From NCBI RefSeq assembly GCF_030817015.1, contig NZ_JAUSYS010000001.1, positions 4,092,001 through 4,156,000 of the forward strand: a stretch of DNA of 64,000 nt, read 5' to 3'. Each line of letters opens with the position of its first letter. The first letter of the stretch is position 1. Below are positions 1 to 9,800 of this stretch, piece by piece. The notes below the pieces were generated by a model. The model was not told the origin of the DNA and ran no database searches. It saw nothing but the letters and a program-made list of their open reading frames with translations. The DNA is from Arthrobacter sp. V1I7. Its GTDB lineage: Bacteria > Actinomycetota > Actinomycetes > Actinomycetales > Micrococcaceae. The translations under genes and the position numbers were made by a program.

Positions 1-1118
1 CCCGGCAGGCCGCATCGCAACCTGCCCCTTCGGCGGAGCCCAGCCCTGCCCCCTTAGCGGCGGAGCCGAGCATTGTCCCCGTGGAATCGCACACCCTGGC
101 GCCCGCGGCATCACGCGCAGTGCACCCACCCTCTTCCCAACGACCGGATCCAATGGCCGACGCCGCCCCGCAGGTCCCGCGCGACGCCGTAGCCGCCGCT
201 GGGCCCGAAGCCGAGCCCGAAACGCTCCGCACGGCTGATCCCTCTGGCTCCTACGCCTACCCCGACGATGACTGGGGCCCGCCCCGGGACGAAGACGCGC
301 CGCCGATCGACGAGGAACCGCCCATGGATTGGGACCCCACAGTTTCCTCGACACCCGTAGCGGCACCGTCAGCAGTCGCATCGGCCCCGAGCGCAGTCCG
401 CAGGAAGGCCGCTCCGGCAGTTGCCCCCGACGCCGCTCCCTCCGCGTCGGTGGATGTAACGCCCACACCGGGCAGCGGTGATGACCCATGGGCACGCGCC
501 GTTGAGCAGTCCCCCGGCGTTTGGACCATAGGCGCGGAGTCCAATGTGGGCGGCAACGCCCGGTCGGCGGATGAACTGCCGCCCCAGCCCGCGCACCAGC
601 CGGAACCGGAACCGGAACCGAAACCGAAACCGCCCCACTATGCACCTGCAGCAGCTCAGATTCCAGAATATGCTGCCGCTGCTTCCGCTGGATCTGACAG
701 TGCCGCGGACAGTTGGGGGGTGCCGCAGCCGGTGCCAGTTGGTGCCGCCCTCGCCGACCGAGCCTCGATCGCCGCCGCAGATATTGCCCCGATGACCGCA
801 CCGTCGACGCCCGTAGCCGCGCCGCAGCCGGCACGCGTCGCCGGTCCCGATCCCGCAATGCCTGCAGCTCAAGACACCGCCGGCCGGCAGAGCCTCTACC
901 AGCGGCTGTCCAACAGCCCGGAAGCGGAGGCTGGACGGGCCAAGGCACCAGCCCGTGCCGCGGCAGCCACCAGCTATGTGCAGGACGTCCCCAGCGCGGA
1001 CGACGAGACCATCGAGGAATCGGGCGTCTTCGGCCGCGCCGCCGTCGAGCGTATTCTGGGCGGGAAGCTGGTGGAGGAGCGGTCTTTGGACGGCAGTCCA
1101 CTCGCCGCGCGCCTCTAG
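1..1118 (+). CDS. dnaX: DNA polymerase III subunit gamma/tau, C-terminal part (partial)
   Basis: The reading frame is open from the left edge to the stop at 1116-1118, so only the C-terminal part of the protein is present. The visible part is a low-complexity linker rich in Pro, Ala and Glu, including a short run of alternating Pro-Glu and Pro-Lys near 600-640, followed by a compact conserved tail with the segment GVFGRAAVERILGGKLVEE. In actinobacteria this disordered linker and tail are the tau-specific end of the clamp-loader subunit, and dnaX usually sits directly upstream of recR, as here. The AAA+ ATPase domain would lie to the left of the window. The call rests on the tail and on synteny, because no catalytic domain is visible. 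No usable start can be assigned inside the window. Confidence 0.75.
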   Translation, partial: RQAASQPAPSAEPSPAPLAAEPSIVPVESHTLAPAASRAVHPPSSQRPDPMADAAPQVPRDAVAAAGPEAEPETLRTADPSGSYAYPDDDWGPPRDEDAPPIDEEPPMDWDPTVSSTPVAAPSAVASAPSAVRRKAAPAVAPDAAPSASVDVTPTPGSGDDPWARAVEQSPGVWTIGAESNVGGNARSADELPPQPAHQPEPEPEPKPKPPHYAPAAAQIPEYAAAASAGSDSAADSWGVPQPVPVGAALADRASIAAADIAPMTAPSTPVAAPQPARVAGPDPAMPAAQDTAGRQSLYQRLSNSPEAEAGRAKAPARAAAATSYVQDVPSADDETIEESGVFGRAAVERILGGKLVEERSLDGSPLAARL

Positions 1119-1172
1119 CCGCCCCGCACTGCCCCGGGTCCGCTGCCCACTCCCCTAACGAACGAGGACATT

Positions 1173-1772
1173 GTGTACGAAGGTGCAGTTCAAGAGCTGA
1201 TCGACGAGCTCGGACGCCTTCCGGGGGTCGGGCCCAAGTCCGCGCAACGGCTGGCTTTCCACATCCTGGAGGCCGACCCGCAGGACATGAAGCGGCTGGT
1301 TGACGCGATCACGATGGTCAAGGAACGGGTCAAGTTCTGTACCGTCTGCGGAAACGTCACCGAACAGGAACTCTGCAATATCTGCCGCGACCCGCGCCGC
1401 GACCCTTCGGTCATCTGCGTCGTCGAAGAATCCAAAGATGTGCTCGCGGTGGAGCGGACCCGTTCGTTTCGTGGCAGGTATCACGTGCTCGGCGGCGCGA
1501 TCAATCCTATTGCAGGCGTCGGCCCCGAACAGCTCCGGATCCGTGAACTCCTTACCCGGCTCAACGACGGCGCCATCCAGGAAATCATCATCGCGACCGA
1601 CCCCAACCTCGAAGGAGAGGCCACGGCAACGTATCTCGCCCGGATGCTCAAGTCGATCGGCATCGCGGTCACGCGGCTCGCCTCCGGGCTGCCGGTCGGC
1701 GGGGACCTCGAATATGCCGATGAAGTCACACTTGGCCGCGCTTTTGAAGGCCGCCGCAACGCGCTGAGCTGA
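1173..1772 (+). CDS. recR: Recombination mediator protein RecR
   Basis: RecR works with RecO (and RecF) to load RecA at single-stranded gaps in the cytoplasm. The 199-residue product has the family's usual length. It opens with a helix-hairpin-helix segment ([17 protein letters not shown], residues 16-32). A four-cysteine zinc finger follows (C56, C59, C68, C71), then a Toprim domain from about residue 78, with the VVEES and [12 protein letters not shown] motifs. The start is GTG at 1173, preceded by GAGG at 1164-1167. It lies 54 bases downstream of dnaX, the common actinobacterial order, so the two are probably co-transcribed. No key residue is missing. Confidence 0.97.
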   Translation: MYEGAVQELIDELGRLPGVGPKSAQRLAFHILEADPQDMKRLVDAITMVKERVKFCTVCGNVTEQELCNICRDPRRDPSVICVVEESKDVLAVERTRSFRGRYHVLGGAINPIAGVGPEQLRIRELLTRLNDGAIQEIIIATDPNLEGEATATYLARMLKSIGIAVTRLASGLPVGGDLEYADEVTLGRAFEGRRNALS

Positions 1773-1820
1773 CCTCGGCGCCCTCGGCACCCATCCGCCC
1801 GTCGCCGTATCTTCCCCGGG

Positions 1821-2042
1821 ACATGTCCAGCCCCTGCGCCGAGCGATGGACATGATGCCCATATGCCCATCCCTCGCGGCCAAGGAAGGGCATGTCCATT
1901 CGCGCCCAGCGGAGGGCATGTCCACTCCCCGCTACGAGCGGAGGGCATGTCCTGAGGGCCCGTGGACATGTCCAGCCCCCGCGCCCAGCAATGGACATGA
2001 TGCCCATATGCCCATCCCTCGCGGCCAAGGGAGGGCATGTCC
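1821..2042. repeat. 77-bp direct repeat pair with GGACATG/CATGTCC motifs
   Basis: Two 77-base copies lie at 1821-1897 and 1966-2042 and differ at four positions. Each begins ACATGTCC, contains GGACATGATGCCCATATG, and ends GGGCATGTCC. Between them the shorter unit GCGGAGGGCATGTCC occurs twice more. The heptamer GGACATG or its complement CATGTCC appears about eight times, once as the palindrome GGACATGTCC at 1964-1973. The block fills most of the recR-lysC gap and could fall in the lysC leader. The open frames that cross it are repetitive and lack ribosome sites, so I do not read it as coding. Confidence 0.85.
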
Positions 2043-2177
2043 GGAGCAGGGACGTCTGGCATGCGGTCACAATTCAACGCTCGAGCGCTGCCAGCGATAA
2101 ACTTGGCGTAGAAGTTACGCGGTCGCGCCATTTGGTTGCTTGGCCCAGAACCCCGATGATGCAGTGAGGGTGCGCGC

Positions 2178-3536
<1,359 letters not shown>

Positions 3537-3599
3537 GCTGAGGCCGCTGATCCGCGGCACCGGCCGTTGAGCCGCCGCGGCGACCGCGACGAAGCGACA

Positions 3600-3629
3600 A
3601 AAAGGGAGCGGCAGGTGCCGCTCCCTTTT
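3600..3629. terminator. Strong bidirectional terminator after lysC
   Basis: A perfect 14-bp stem, AAAAGGGAGCGGCA at 3600-3613 and its complement at 3616-3629, closes on a very short loop. Runs of A and T at the stem ends give a U-tract on either strand. It lies between lysC (+) and the convergent small gene ending at 3675 (-). Confidence 0.9.
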
Positions 3630-3674
3630 GTTCGCCCCCGGCACGGGGCATTTCGCCCCCTTGCCCGGAGCACC

Positions 3675-3911
3675 TCAGACTTGCTCTTTCGGGAGGTCTT
3701 CCCGACGGACCGCATAGCGGTGTCCCTCGGCGTCGGTTTCAACTTCAAAACCGGCCAGGTCCACTTCAGAGGCCTGTTCGAAGTCGTCGTGCCTGTGAAC
3801 GACCGGTGCGGTGTAGTCCCCACGTGAGGCCGGCCCAAAAAGGAAACGAGCCCACGATGACGGGTGCAGGTGCTGTCTCAGTACACCTAGCGCAATTGCC
3901 ACAATTCCCAC
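3675..3911 (-). CDS. Small hypothetical protein
   Basis: A 78-residue protein whose family I do not recognise. It starts with a short hydrophobic stretch (GIVAIALGVLRQ) and continues into a polar C-terminal half with the segments VVHRHDDFEQASEVDLAG and DAEGHRYAVRRE. That half is rich in Asp, Glu, His and Arg, as in real small soluble proteins. The start is GTG at 3911 with GGAAAGGGGG just upstream, a good ribosome site. The gene is convergent with lysC and shares its terminator. The case for coding is the ribosome site, the sensible composition and the convergent terminator. A membrane-anchored small protein is possible. Confidence 0.6.
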   Translation of the reverse strand: MGIVAIALGVLRQHLHPSSWARFLFGPASRGDYTAPVVHRHDDFEQASEVDLAGFEVETDAEGHRYAVRREDLPKEQV

Positions 3912-4051
3912 CCCCTTTCCACCGTTCAGGTCAGGCAGCTACGGCCCTGGCTGAAAGCTAGTGCCGCTGAGGTTATTTTACGCCCGACTCGCGGGGAAAG
4001 GCATGACAAGCAGACGGCCCAAACAAGGCGGAACCATGCCGCCGGAGCCAC

Positions 4052-4276
4052 CTACCGCAGCGACTGATCGTTCGGGTTCCTGGGCACGACGTACGTGCTG
4101 CCATCGGGCCGGCGCAGTGTCTCCCACTGCTGGGTCTCGGCCTCGCGCTGGGCCAGCAGCTGCCGGTTCTGCTCCGTCATTTCGTGCCCGATGGAACTCC
4201 GGTTGGCCGGGCCAAAAATGGCCCGGAGTTTGCCGGCTCTACGCATGAACCTCTGGGCGGGGCTTTCTTTTTCCAT
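4052..4276 (-). CDS. Small hypothetical protein, Gln/Glu-rich
   Basis: A 74-residue soluble protein of unknown function. Its middle is helical and rich in Gln and Glu (MTEQNRQLLAQREAETQQWE), and its tail reads DGSTYVVPRNPNDQSLR. ATG at 4276 follows GAGGAG at the right distance, which is the main evidence that it is expressed. It is divergent from the OhrR-like regulator, and the palindrome at 4316-4328 lies between the two starts, so that regulator may also control this gene. No domain is recognised. Confidence 0.6.
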   Translation of the reverse strand: MEKESPAQRFMRRAGKLRAIFGPANRSSIGHEMTEQNRQLLAQREAETQQWETLRRPDGSTYVVPRNPNDQSLR

Positions 4277-4315
4277 TTATCCACTCCTCAGAACGAAAGA
4301 CTCACTCCAGTGTAC

Positions 4316-4328
4316 GCTAATGATTAGC
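4316..4328. promoter_or_regulatory. Palindromic operator candidate, OhrR-like regulator
   Basis: GCTAATGATTAGC is a perfect inverted repeat of 6-bp arms around one base. A further partial copy, TAGCACGCTAAC, follows at once. It lies 28 bases before the GTG start of the MarR-type regulator and in the divergent region with the gene starting at 4276. MarR/OhrR proteins usually bind such AT-rich palindromes over their own promoter. The assignment is inference from position. Confidence 0.55.
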
Positions 4329-4355
4329 ACGCTAACTATCGACAGGAGGCTCCCC

Positions 4356-4859
4356 GTGACAAACATGACCGAGGTCTCGAAAATGAACCCGAGCGTTCAA
4401 GATGCAGCTGACGACGATCTCCTGCTGGAGCAGCAACTCTGCTTCGCTCTGACCGTAGCGTCGCGCAGTGTGGTGGGCGCCTATAAGCCCGTGCTCGACA
4501 AGCTTGGCCTGACGCACCCGCAATACCTCGTCATGCTGAGCCTGTGGGAGTCCAGCCCGCGTTCCGTCCGAAATATCAGCGAAGTCCTGGCCCAGGAGCC
4601 AGCCACCATTTCGCCGCTGCTGCGCCGCCTGGAAGCCGCGGGCTTCATCACGCGGGAGCGCATGGCAGGGAATGAACGCGCCCTGGCGGTCGGACTGACG
4701 CCCCGCGGAGCCGCCCTGCGGCAGCAGGCCACCGAGGTCCCGACCACGATGATGACCCGGCTGGGCCTCACCCGGGAGCAGGTCGGCCAACTCCACGCCT
4801 CCATGATGGACCTGATTGCCGCCACCCGCGCCGCTGCCGAAGATAGGCCGCGGCGGTAG
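4356..4859 (+). CDS. MarR family regulator, OhrR-like (organic peroxide sensor)
   Basis: A 167-residue winged-helix repressor. The N-terminal segment LEQQLCFALTVASRSVVGAY has the OhrR pattern, in which the Cys of QLCFAL is the peroxide-reactive residue. GLTHPQYLVMLSLWE follows, also typical of OhrR. The DNA-binding helices lie around ISEVLAQEPATISPLLRRLEAA and the wing around NERALAVGLTPRG. The start is GTG at 4356 with CAGGAGGC before it. The frame is open well upstream, but that part is non-coding. OhrR proteins normally control an adjacent ohr peroxidase gene, and no ohr is present in this window. The partner is either elsewhere or replaced by the small divergent gene. Confidence 0.85.
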   Translation: MTNMTEVSKMNPSVQDAADDDLLLEQQLCFALTVASRSVVGAYKPVLDKLGLTHPQYLVMLSLWESSPRSVRNISEVLAQEPATISPLLRRLEAAGFITRERMAGNERALAVGLTPRGAALRQQATEVPTTMMTRLGLTREQVGQLHASMMDLIAATRAAAEDRPRR

Positions 4860-4886
4860 AATGTGCGTAACAGAGGAGGACTGCTG

Positions 4887-5438
4887 ATGTACAAGCAAGT
4901 GAGCCGCGCCGCGCTGGTCCTTATGGCGGTGGCAGGACTTGCCGCCTGCAATCCCGGGTCCACGCCTTCCCCTTCCCCCTCCCCCCCGACAAGCGCCAGC
5001 CCCTCCGCGCCCCCGGGCACCCCGTCCCCGGACACCGAGACGACGGAGCCGGCGCCTTCGCCGTCGGCGGCGCCGCTGACTGCCGGCCCGGGACAGGGCA
5101 ACGCTGAACTCGCCATCATGGTCAAACCCTCCGAAACCGGCACGCCTGCCAACTTCACGCTCGTCTGCCAGAACGGGACCCCTGCCGCCGAAAGCCAGCA
5201 CCCCAATGCCGGCGCGGCCTGCACTGCCCTCAAGGGCAACGTCGCGATCCTTAGCCCCGCCACCAGGGCTGCGGACCAGATCTGCACGCAACAGTATGGC
5301 GGTCCGCAGCAGGCAACCGTTTCCGGCGTCGTCGACGGCCAGCCCGTCGAAGCGAACTTCAGCCTGCGCGACGGCTGCGAGATTGCCGCCTGGAATGCCG
5401 CCAAGGACGTCCTGGGTTCGAGTGCAGGGGCTGTCTAA
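4887..5438 (+). CDS. Secreted lipoprotein with subtilisin-inhibitor (SSI-like) domain
   Basis: Residues 1-21 are a lipoprotein signal with lipobox LAAC (Cys21). A linker of Pro, Ser and Thr runs to about residue 70. The C-terminal domain matches the Streptomyces subtilisin inhibitor family. Four cysteines (94, 112, 133, 164) have close to SSI spacing, and ICTQQYGGP and GCEIAAWN are conserved. By alignment from memory with the SSI reactive loop CPMVY, the P1 residue would be Gln135 instead of Met. ATG at 4887 follows GAGGAGGA; an in-frame GTG at 4863 is less likely. A second SSI paralogue and a large subtilase lie downstream. Protease inhibition is a family-level inference, and some lipoproteins with this domain have no proven inhibitor role. 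Confidence 0.8.
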   Translation: MYKQVSRAALVLMAVAGLAACNPGSTPSPSPSPPTSASPSAPPGTPSPDTETTEPAPSPSAAPLTAGPGQGNAELAIMVKPSETGTPANFTLVCQNGTPAAESQHPNAGAACTALKGNVAILSPATRAADQICTQQYGGPQQATVSGVVDGQPVEANFSLRDGCEIAAWNAAKDVLGSSAGAV

Positions 5439-5442
5439 GCTG

Positions 5443-6390
5443 GTGCACCTCCCGCGGGAAGACTGGTTGCCGCGCCAGGCAGCCCACCAGCAGCGTGTCC
5501 GGCGCTACTCCGACCCCTACTTGTCCCGGCGGTCCGCCGGCCGGAAGCACCCGGTCGAGGACTTCCTCTTCACTTACTACACCCAAAAACCAGGGCAACT
5601 GCTGCGCTGGCATCCCGGCACCGGCGTCGTGCTCTCCGGCCCCGAGGCGGCAGAGCGCACCGGCTGGAAGTACTACCGCGCCGCCGACGACGGCGAACTC
5701 GCCGCCGCCGGCCTCCCGGCGGGCACCGCCGCCGTGACGGTCGACGTCGAATCCTTCCTCCGGGACCGCCGGGACGCGCTCGAGTTCGCGGCCATCATCT
5801 TGGCCGGCACGGTAGCGAGACCTGCACAGTTCGGTTGTTTCGGGCTGCACGAATGGGCCATGGTCTACCGTCAGGACAAGTTCGAGCTGCGGCACGAATA
5901 TCTGCAGCTAAGGCTCGGCCCGGAGCACACCGACCAGGTCGTGGAGCAGAACCGGATCCGCTGCAGTCACTTCGACGCCTTCCGCTTCTACACTCCGGAC
6001 GCCGTGCCGCTGAACAGCCTCGAGCCGAGCCGCGAGAACCAGCGGACCATGGAGCAACCCGGCTGTCTGCACGCGAACATGGATCTCTATAAATGGGCTT
6101 ACAAGCTCGCCCCCCTGCTTCCCAGCGAACTGGTGATGGACTGCTTCGAGTTGTCCTGGCGGATCCGGGCGATGGACATGCAGGCGTCCCCCTACGATCT
6201 GGGCGAATGGGGCTATCCGGCCATTCGAATCGAAACACCCGAGGGCAAGGCCGAGTACGTGGAACAGCAGCGGTCCTTCGCCGCCGAATCGCAGGAGCTG
6301 CGGAAGCGGCTGCTGCAGGAGCTCGCCCCGACGCTCCGGACAGTGACCGCCATCAGTGCGCCCCAGACCAGTCCGGAAGGACCGCGTTGA
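5443..6390 (+). CDS. Conserved actinobacterial protein often annotated 3-methyladenine DNA glycosylase
   Basis: A soluble protein of about 315 residues that resembles an actinobacterial family usually labelled 3-methyladenine DNA glycosylase. Shared features include HPVEDFLFTYYTQKPGQL, RWHPGTGVVLSGPEA, GCFGLHEWAMVY and YDLGEWGYPAIRIET. I see no helix-hairpin-helix GPD motif of the AlkA/Tag type and no MPG-type fold signature, so I do not endorse the enzyme name. The start is uncertain: GTG 5443 (AGGGG upstream) or GTG 5422, which would overlap the previous gene. The stop overlaps the TTG start of the next gene by three bases. The gene therefore sits inside a tight unit between two SSI-like genes. 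Confidence 0.7.
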   Translation: MHLPREDWLPRQAAHQQRVRRYSDPYLSRRSAGRKHPVEDFLFTYYTQKPGQLLRWHPGTGVVLSGPEAAERTGWKYYRAADDGELAAAGLPAGTAAVTVDVESFLRDRRDALEFAAIILAGTVARPAQFGCFGLHEWAMVYRQDKFELRHEYLQLRLGPEHTDQVVEQNRIRCSHFDAFRFYTPDAVPLNSLEPSRENQRTMEQPGCLHANMDLYKWAYKLAPLLPSELVMDCFELSWRIRAMDMQASPYDLGEWGYPAIRIETPEGKAEYVEQQRSFAAESQELRKRLLQELAPTLRTVTAISAPQTSPEGPR

Positions 6391-6767
6391 CCGAACCACA
6401 TGAGGTACCCGGCCGGCTCGACGTCGACCTGACCATCCGGCTCACCGAGTCACCGGGCGCTCCGCAGTACACCTTCCGGCTGGAGGCCCGTGAAGGCACT
6501 CCAGGCCCCGGATCCACGCTACCGGATCCGGCCGCAGCCCTTGAGGCCGTGCAGCGCTTCGGCGAGGACATCTTCTTTCCCAAGCCCGGTCCGCCGAAGA
6601 TGTGCACGCAGCAGTACGGCGGCCCCCAGGTGGCCGTGGTGACGGGTTGGTTCTTGGCGCGCAAGGTGCACAGCGAATTCAGCCGCACGGATGGTTGCGA
6701 GATCGCACGCTGGCGGGCCATGGCCCCGCTGCTCGGCGGTGTTGCCGGTTCCACCGGCGCTATTTAG
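6387..6767 (+). CDS. Second SSI-like protein, no signal peptide, one disulfide lost
   Basis: A 126-residue paralogue of the SSI domain at 4887-5438, sharing MCTQQYGGP (Cys73) and GCEIARW (Cys104). The other cysteine pair of SSI is absent: the equivalent positions fall in RLEAREGTPG and DPAAALEAV. There is no signal peptide; the N-terminus (MTEPHEVPGRLDVDLTIRL) is polar, so the protein should stay in the cytoplasm. TTG at 6387 shares three bases with the TGA of the preceding gene and follows GGAAGGA, implying translational coupling. Canonical SSI proteins are secreted, so the role here is unclear. Possibilities are a cytoplasmic binding protein or a divergent inhibitor. Confidence 0.75.
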   Translation: MTEPHEVPGRLDVDLTIRLTESPGAPQYTFRLEAREGTPGPGSTLPDPAAALEAVQRFGEDIFFPKPGPPKMCTQQYGGPQVAVVTGWFLARKVHSEFSRTDGCEIARWRAMAPLLGGVAGSTGAI

Positions 6768-6837
6768 TCCGCCGGTTCCAGCGCCGCGATCCAGGCCACC
6801 GGCAGGATCCACGCCGCCGGCCCTGCCGGAACGGCGA

Positions 6838-6877
6838 ACGGCAATGGCCGGCGGTGGAGACCGCCGGCCATTGCCGT
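6838..6877. terminator. 18-bp perfect hairpin between convergent genes
   Basis: The arms at 6838-6855 and 6860-6877 are exact complements (ACGGCAATGGCCGGCGGT and its reverse) around a GGAG loop. The hairpin separates the SSI-like operon (+) from the subtilase (-). There is no long T-run on either side, so it may act with Rho or as a transcript-end stabiliser. Confidence 0.75.
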
Positions 6878-6898
6878 TGCTGACGTGCTGGATGCCGC

Positions 6899-9800
6899 TT
6901 AGATGGCGTTGTTGGGAGCGGGGTTAGGATCCTCGTTCTGGATCTTGCCCTTCTCCTTCTTCACCTTCTTGTCCTTGTCCTTGCCGTCGTTTTTACTGCC
7001 GTCGCCGCTGTCACCGGGACCGTCATTGCTGTCCTGGTCCTCGTAAGTCGGCGGGACCACCACGGTGCCCGCCGGCGTCACCAGCACGCTGACGAACGTC
7101 GGATCACTTGCTCCGGCGAAGGTAACGCGGCCGACGTAGGAACCGACCTCCAGGCCCTGCCAATTCAACGTAACCGAGCCCGACTTCCCGCTCGCCAGCC
7201 GCAGCGGGTTCGGGGTCAGCGTCGCGTTGCCCACATTCGGAACCATCACGGACGCATCGACGCTGCCCTTGGTGGCCTGCCCACCCGGGCTGGCGTACAG
7301 GTTCGCATAGATCGTGTAGGTGCCGGGTGCCGGGTTCGGGATGGAGACAGACTCGCTCGCGGACGGCGTCGCAGCCGCGATCGTACCGGTCGGAGTCACC
7401 AGATACATGTCGAAGTCGGCGTCCGGGTCCGAGGAAAAGACGGAGAACTTGGCCAGCGGGCTGCCGGCCGGGACCTCCACGTCCTTGACGACGTTCGAAT
7501 CGTCCGGGCTCCCGGTGAAGGGTCCCGGTACCAGTTCCACCGGGGTGGAATCCGCCTTGGACAGCCCGTCGAGGGTCATGTTGATTGGGCCGTTGGTGCC
7601 GGAGACGACGTTGATGGCGCGGGAACCGGTACCGGGCCCGGACGTGAATGCGACATCCGTCGCGGCTACAGCGGACTGCGGGCGGACCGCGATCGGGGAC
7701 GCCACGTTCTTGTTGGCCCCCTGCCAGGTCAGCGAGCCCATGGCGAACTTGCCGAGAGGCGCGCCCTGGTTCTCAAAGGAGACCTTGAAGTTCTTCTTCT
7801 CGCCGGCCGCGCTGAAGTTCAGCACAGCGGGGCTCACGCTGACCTTCACGCCGGGAACGTCAGCCTTGACCTGGTAAGTGCCCGGGGTCAGGGCGGTCAG
7901 CGTACGAGTGACCTCGATCTTGCCGGTCAGGTTGCCCAGCGAGAAGGACGGAACGTTCATGTCGCGCGGCTTGGTGGTACCCAGCCCCGGCATGCCCAGA
8001 TCTATCCCGGTGCCCTGGACGAAGGCCAGGTAGTCATCCAGGTCGGCGTCGTACACCAGACCGGGATCCAGCACGCGGGCCGGGTCCACCTGACCGGCGC
8101 CGGTAGCGTGGAGGTCTGTATCCTTGGCGCCGTTGGCGAGTTTGATCTCGCCCGCGGTGGTCATCATCGCGGACTTCACGACGGCGGGCGACCACGCCGG
8201 GTTCTTGGCCAGAATCAGGGCGCCGAACCCTGCGACGTGCGGCGAGGCCATGGAGGTGCCGGACAGGAAGCCATAGTCACCGCCCGTGGCGATCGGCGAA
8301 ACACCAGCCAGTACCGCGACGCCCGGGGCTGCGACGTCGGGCTTGAGCAGGTCGGAGCCGGTGGCGAGGAGCGGGCCGCGGGAGGAGAATCCGGCGATCT
8401 GCGGCTGCGCCTCAAGCGACAGGCCAGTGGTGTCCTTGTTGACGAGGGACACGGTGAGGGCCGGGTTGGCGGCAACCTTGGCCTTGATCGTCTCGGTGGC
8501 CGGCGGGTTCACGTGGACCGTCGGGACGGAGTGCTTGTCCGTGTCCAGTGAGGAGTTGCTGAGGTTCACCAGGATCATTCCGGCGCCGCCGCCGCGGGCG
8601 ACCTCGGCGCTCTTGGCCACCCGGTCAAAGAGACCGCGGTCACAGACCACGACCTTGCCGGCCACTTTGGCCGGATCCAAGGTGCCCGGTCCACACAGGG
8701 CTGCGTGCGCGTCATCGGTTTCGGCGGCCGCCGCGGCAGACAGCACGACGCCGGCGTTCACGACCTGGCGGTTCATGATGCTGGCGCCGCGGAACTTGCT
8801 GCCGTCGGAGAATTCGACGGTGCCCTGCAGCTCCTGGGAGAAGCTGCTGGCGGCCACCGTGGTGACCCACGGGGCACCGTGGTTGACGGTGCTGGGCGGC
8901 GTGGGGCCGGAGTTGCCGGCCGAGACGGCTACGAAAATGCCGGCCGAGGTGGCTGACAGGAACGCCAGGGACACCGGATCGGTCGTGGTCGTCCTGGAGC
9001 CGGAGATCGAGTAGTTGAGCACGTCAACGCCGTCGTGGATGGCCTGGTCGACGGCGGCAACGGCGGCTGAGCTATAGCAGCCGCCGCTGTTGGGGTCGGT
9101 GTCCTCCCAGCAGACCTTGTAGATGGAGAGTTTGGCCGCCGGGGCTACACCGCTCGTCAGGCCGAAGCTGCGGCCGTCAACAAAGGCCTCGACGTTGGCG
9201 TTGCCGGCAGCGGTGCTCGCCGTGTGGGTGCCGTGGCTGTCCACATCGACCGGGGACAGCACTTCCTGCGGTGCATGGCCCTGCGCTGGGACGTGCTTCA
9301 GGAAGTCATCGGCGAAGTAGCGGGCGCTGAGGACCTTGGAGTTGCAGGCGGACCCGTCGAAGTCTGCACCCGATTCCATGCCCGTCTGGCATGCACCGAC
9401 GAAAGTGTCGCCGTCGGACTTGAGCATGGCGATCTTGCCGTCGTCGGTGCGGTAGGGCACGCCCACCACCGGGTCGCCGACAAGCGGTTGGACCTGCTCG
9501 CCTGCGAAAAATGGGTTGGACGGGGTGTAGCCGGTGTCGATGACGCCGACGACGACACCCTTGCCGGCGGCATCCTGGCCGCCGAACTTGGTGTCCCAGG
9601 TGCCGCCGGAACCGCTGAGCTTCAGGAAGTCGGAGCTGGAATAATCGGGAGCGTTTTCCGTGTCGGGAGCAACCACCAGGACAGCGGGATCCTTGGCGAG
9701 CCTGATGGCCTGTCCAGCCGTCAGCGTCGCGCTGAAACCGTTGACCGCCGCGGTGAACTGACGCTGGATCTGGACGTTCTGTTGCCCGGCGACCTCGGTC

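Noticed and set aside
1726..2070. Repetitive small protein encoded by the 77-bp repeat region
   Set aside because: The text repeats because the DNA repeats, and no ribosome site supports a start.
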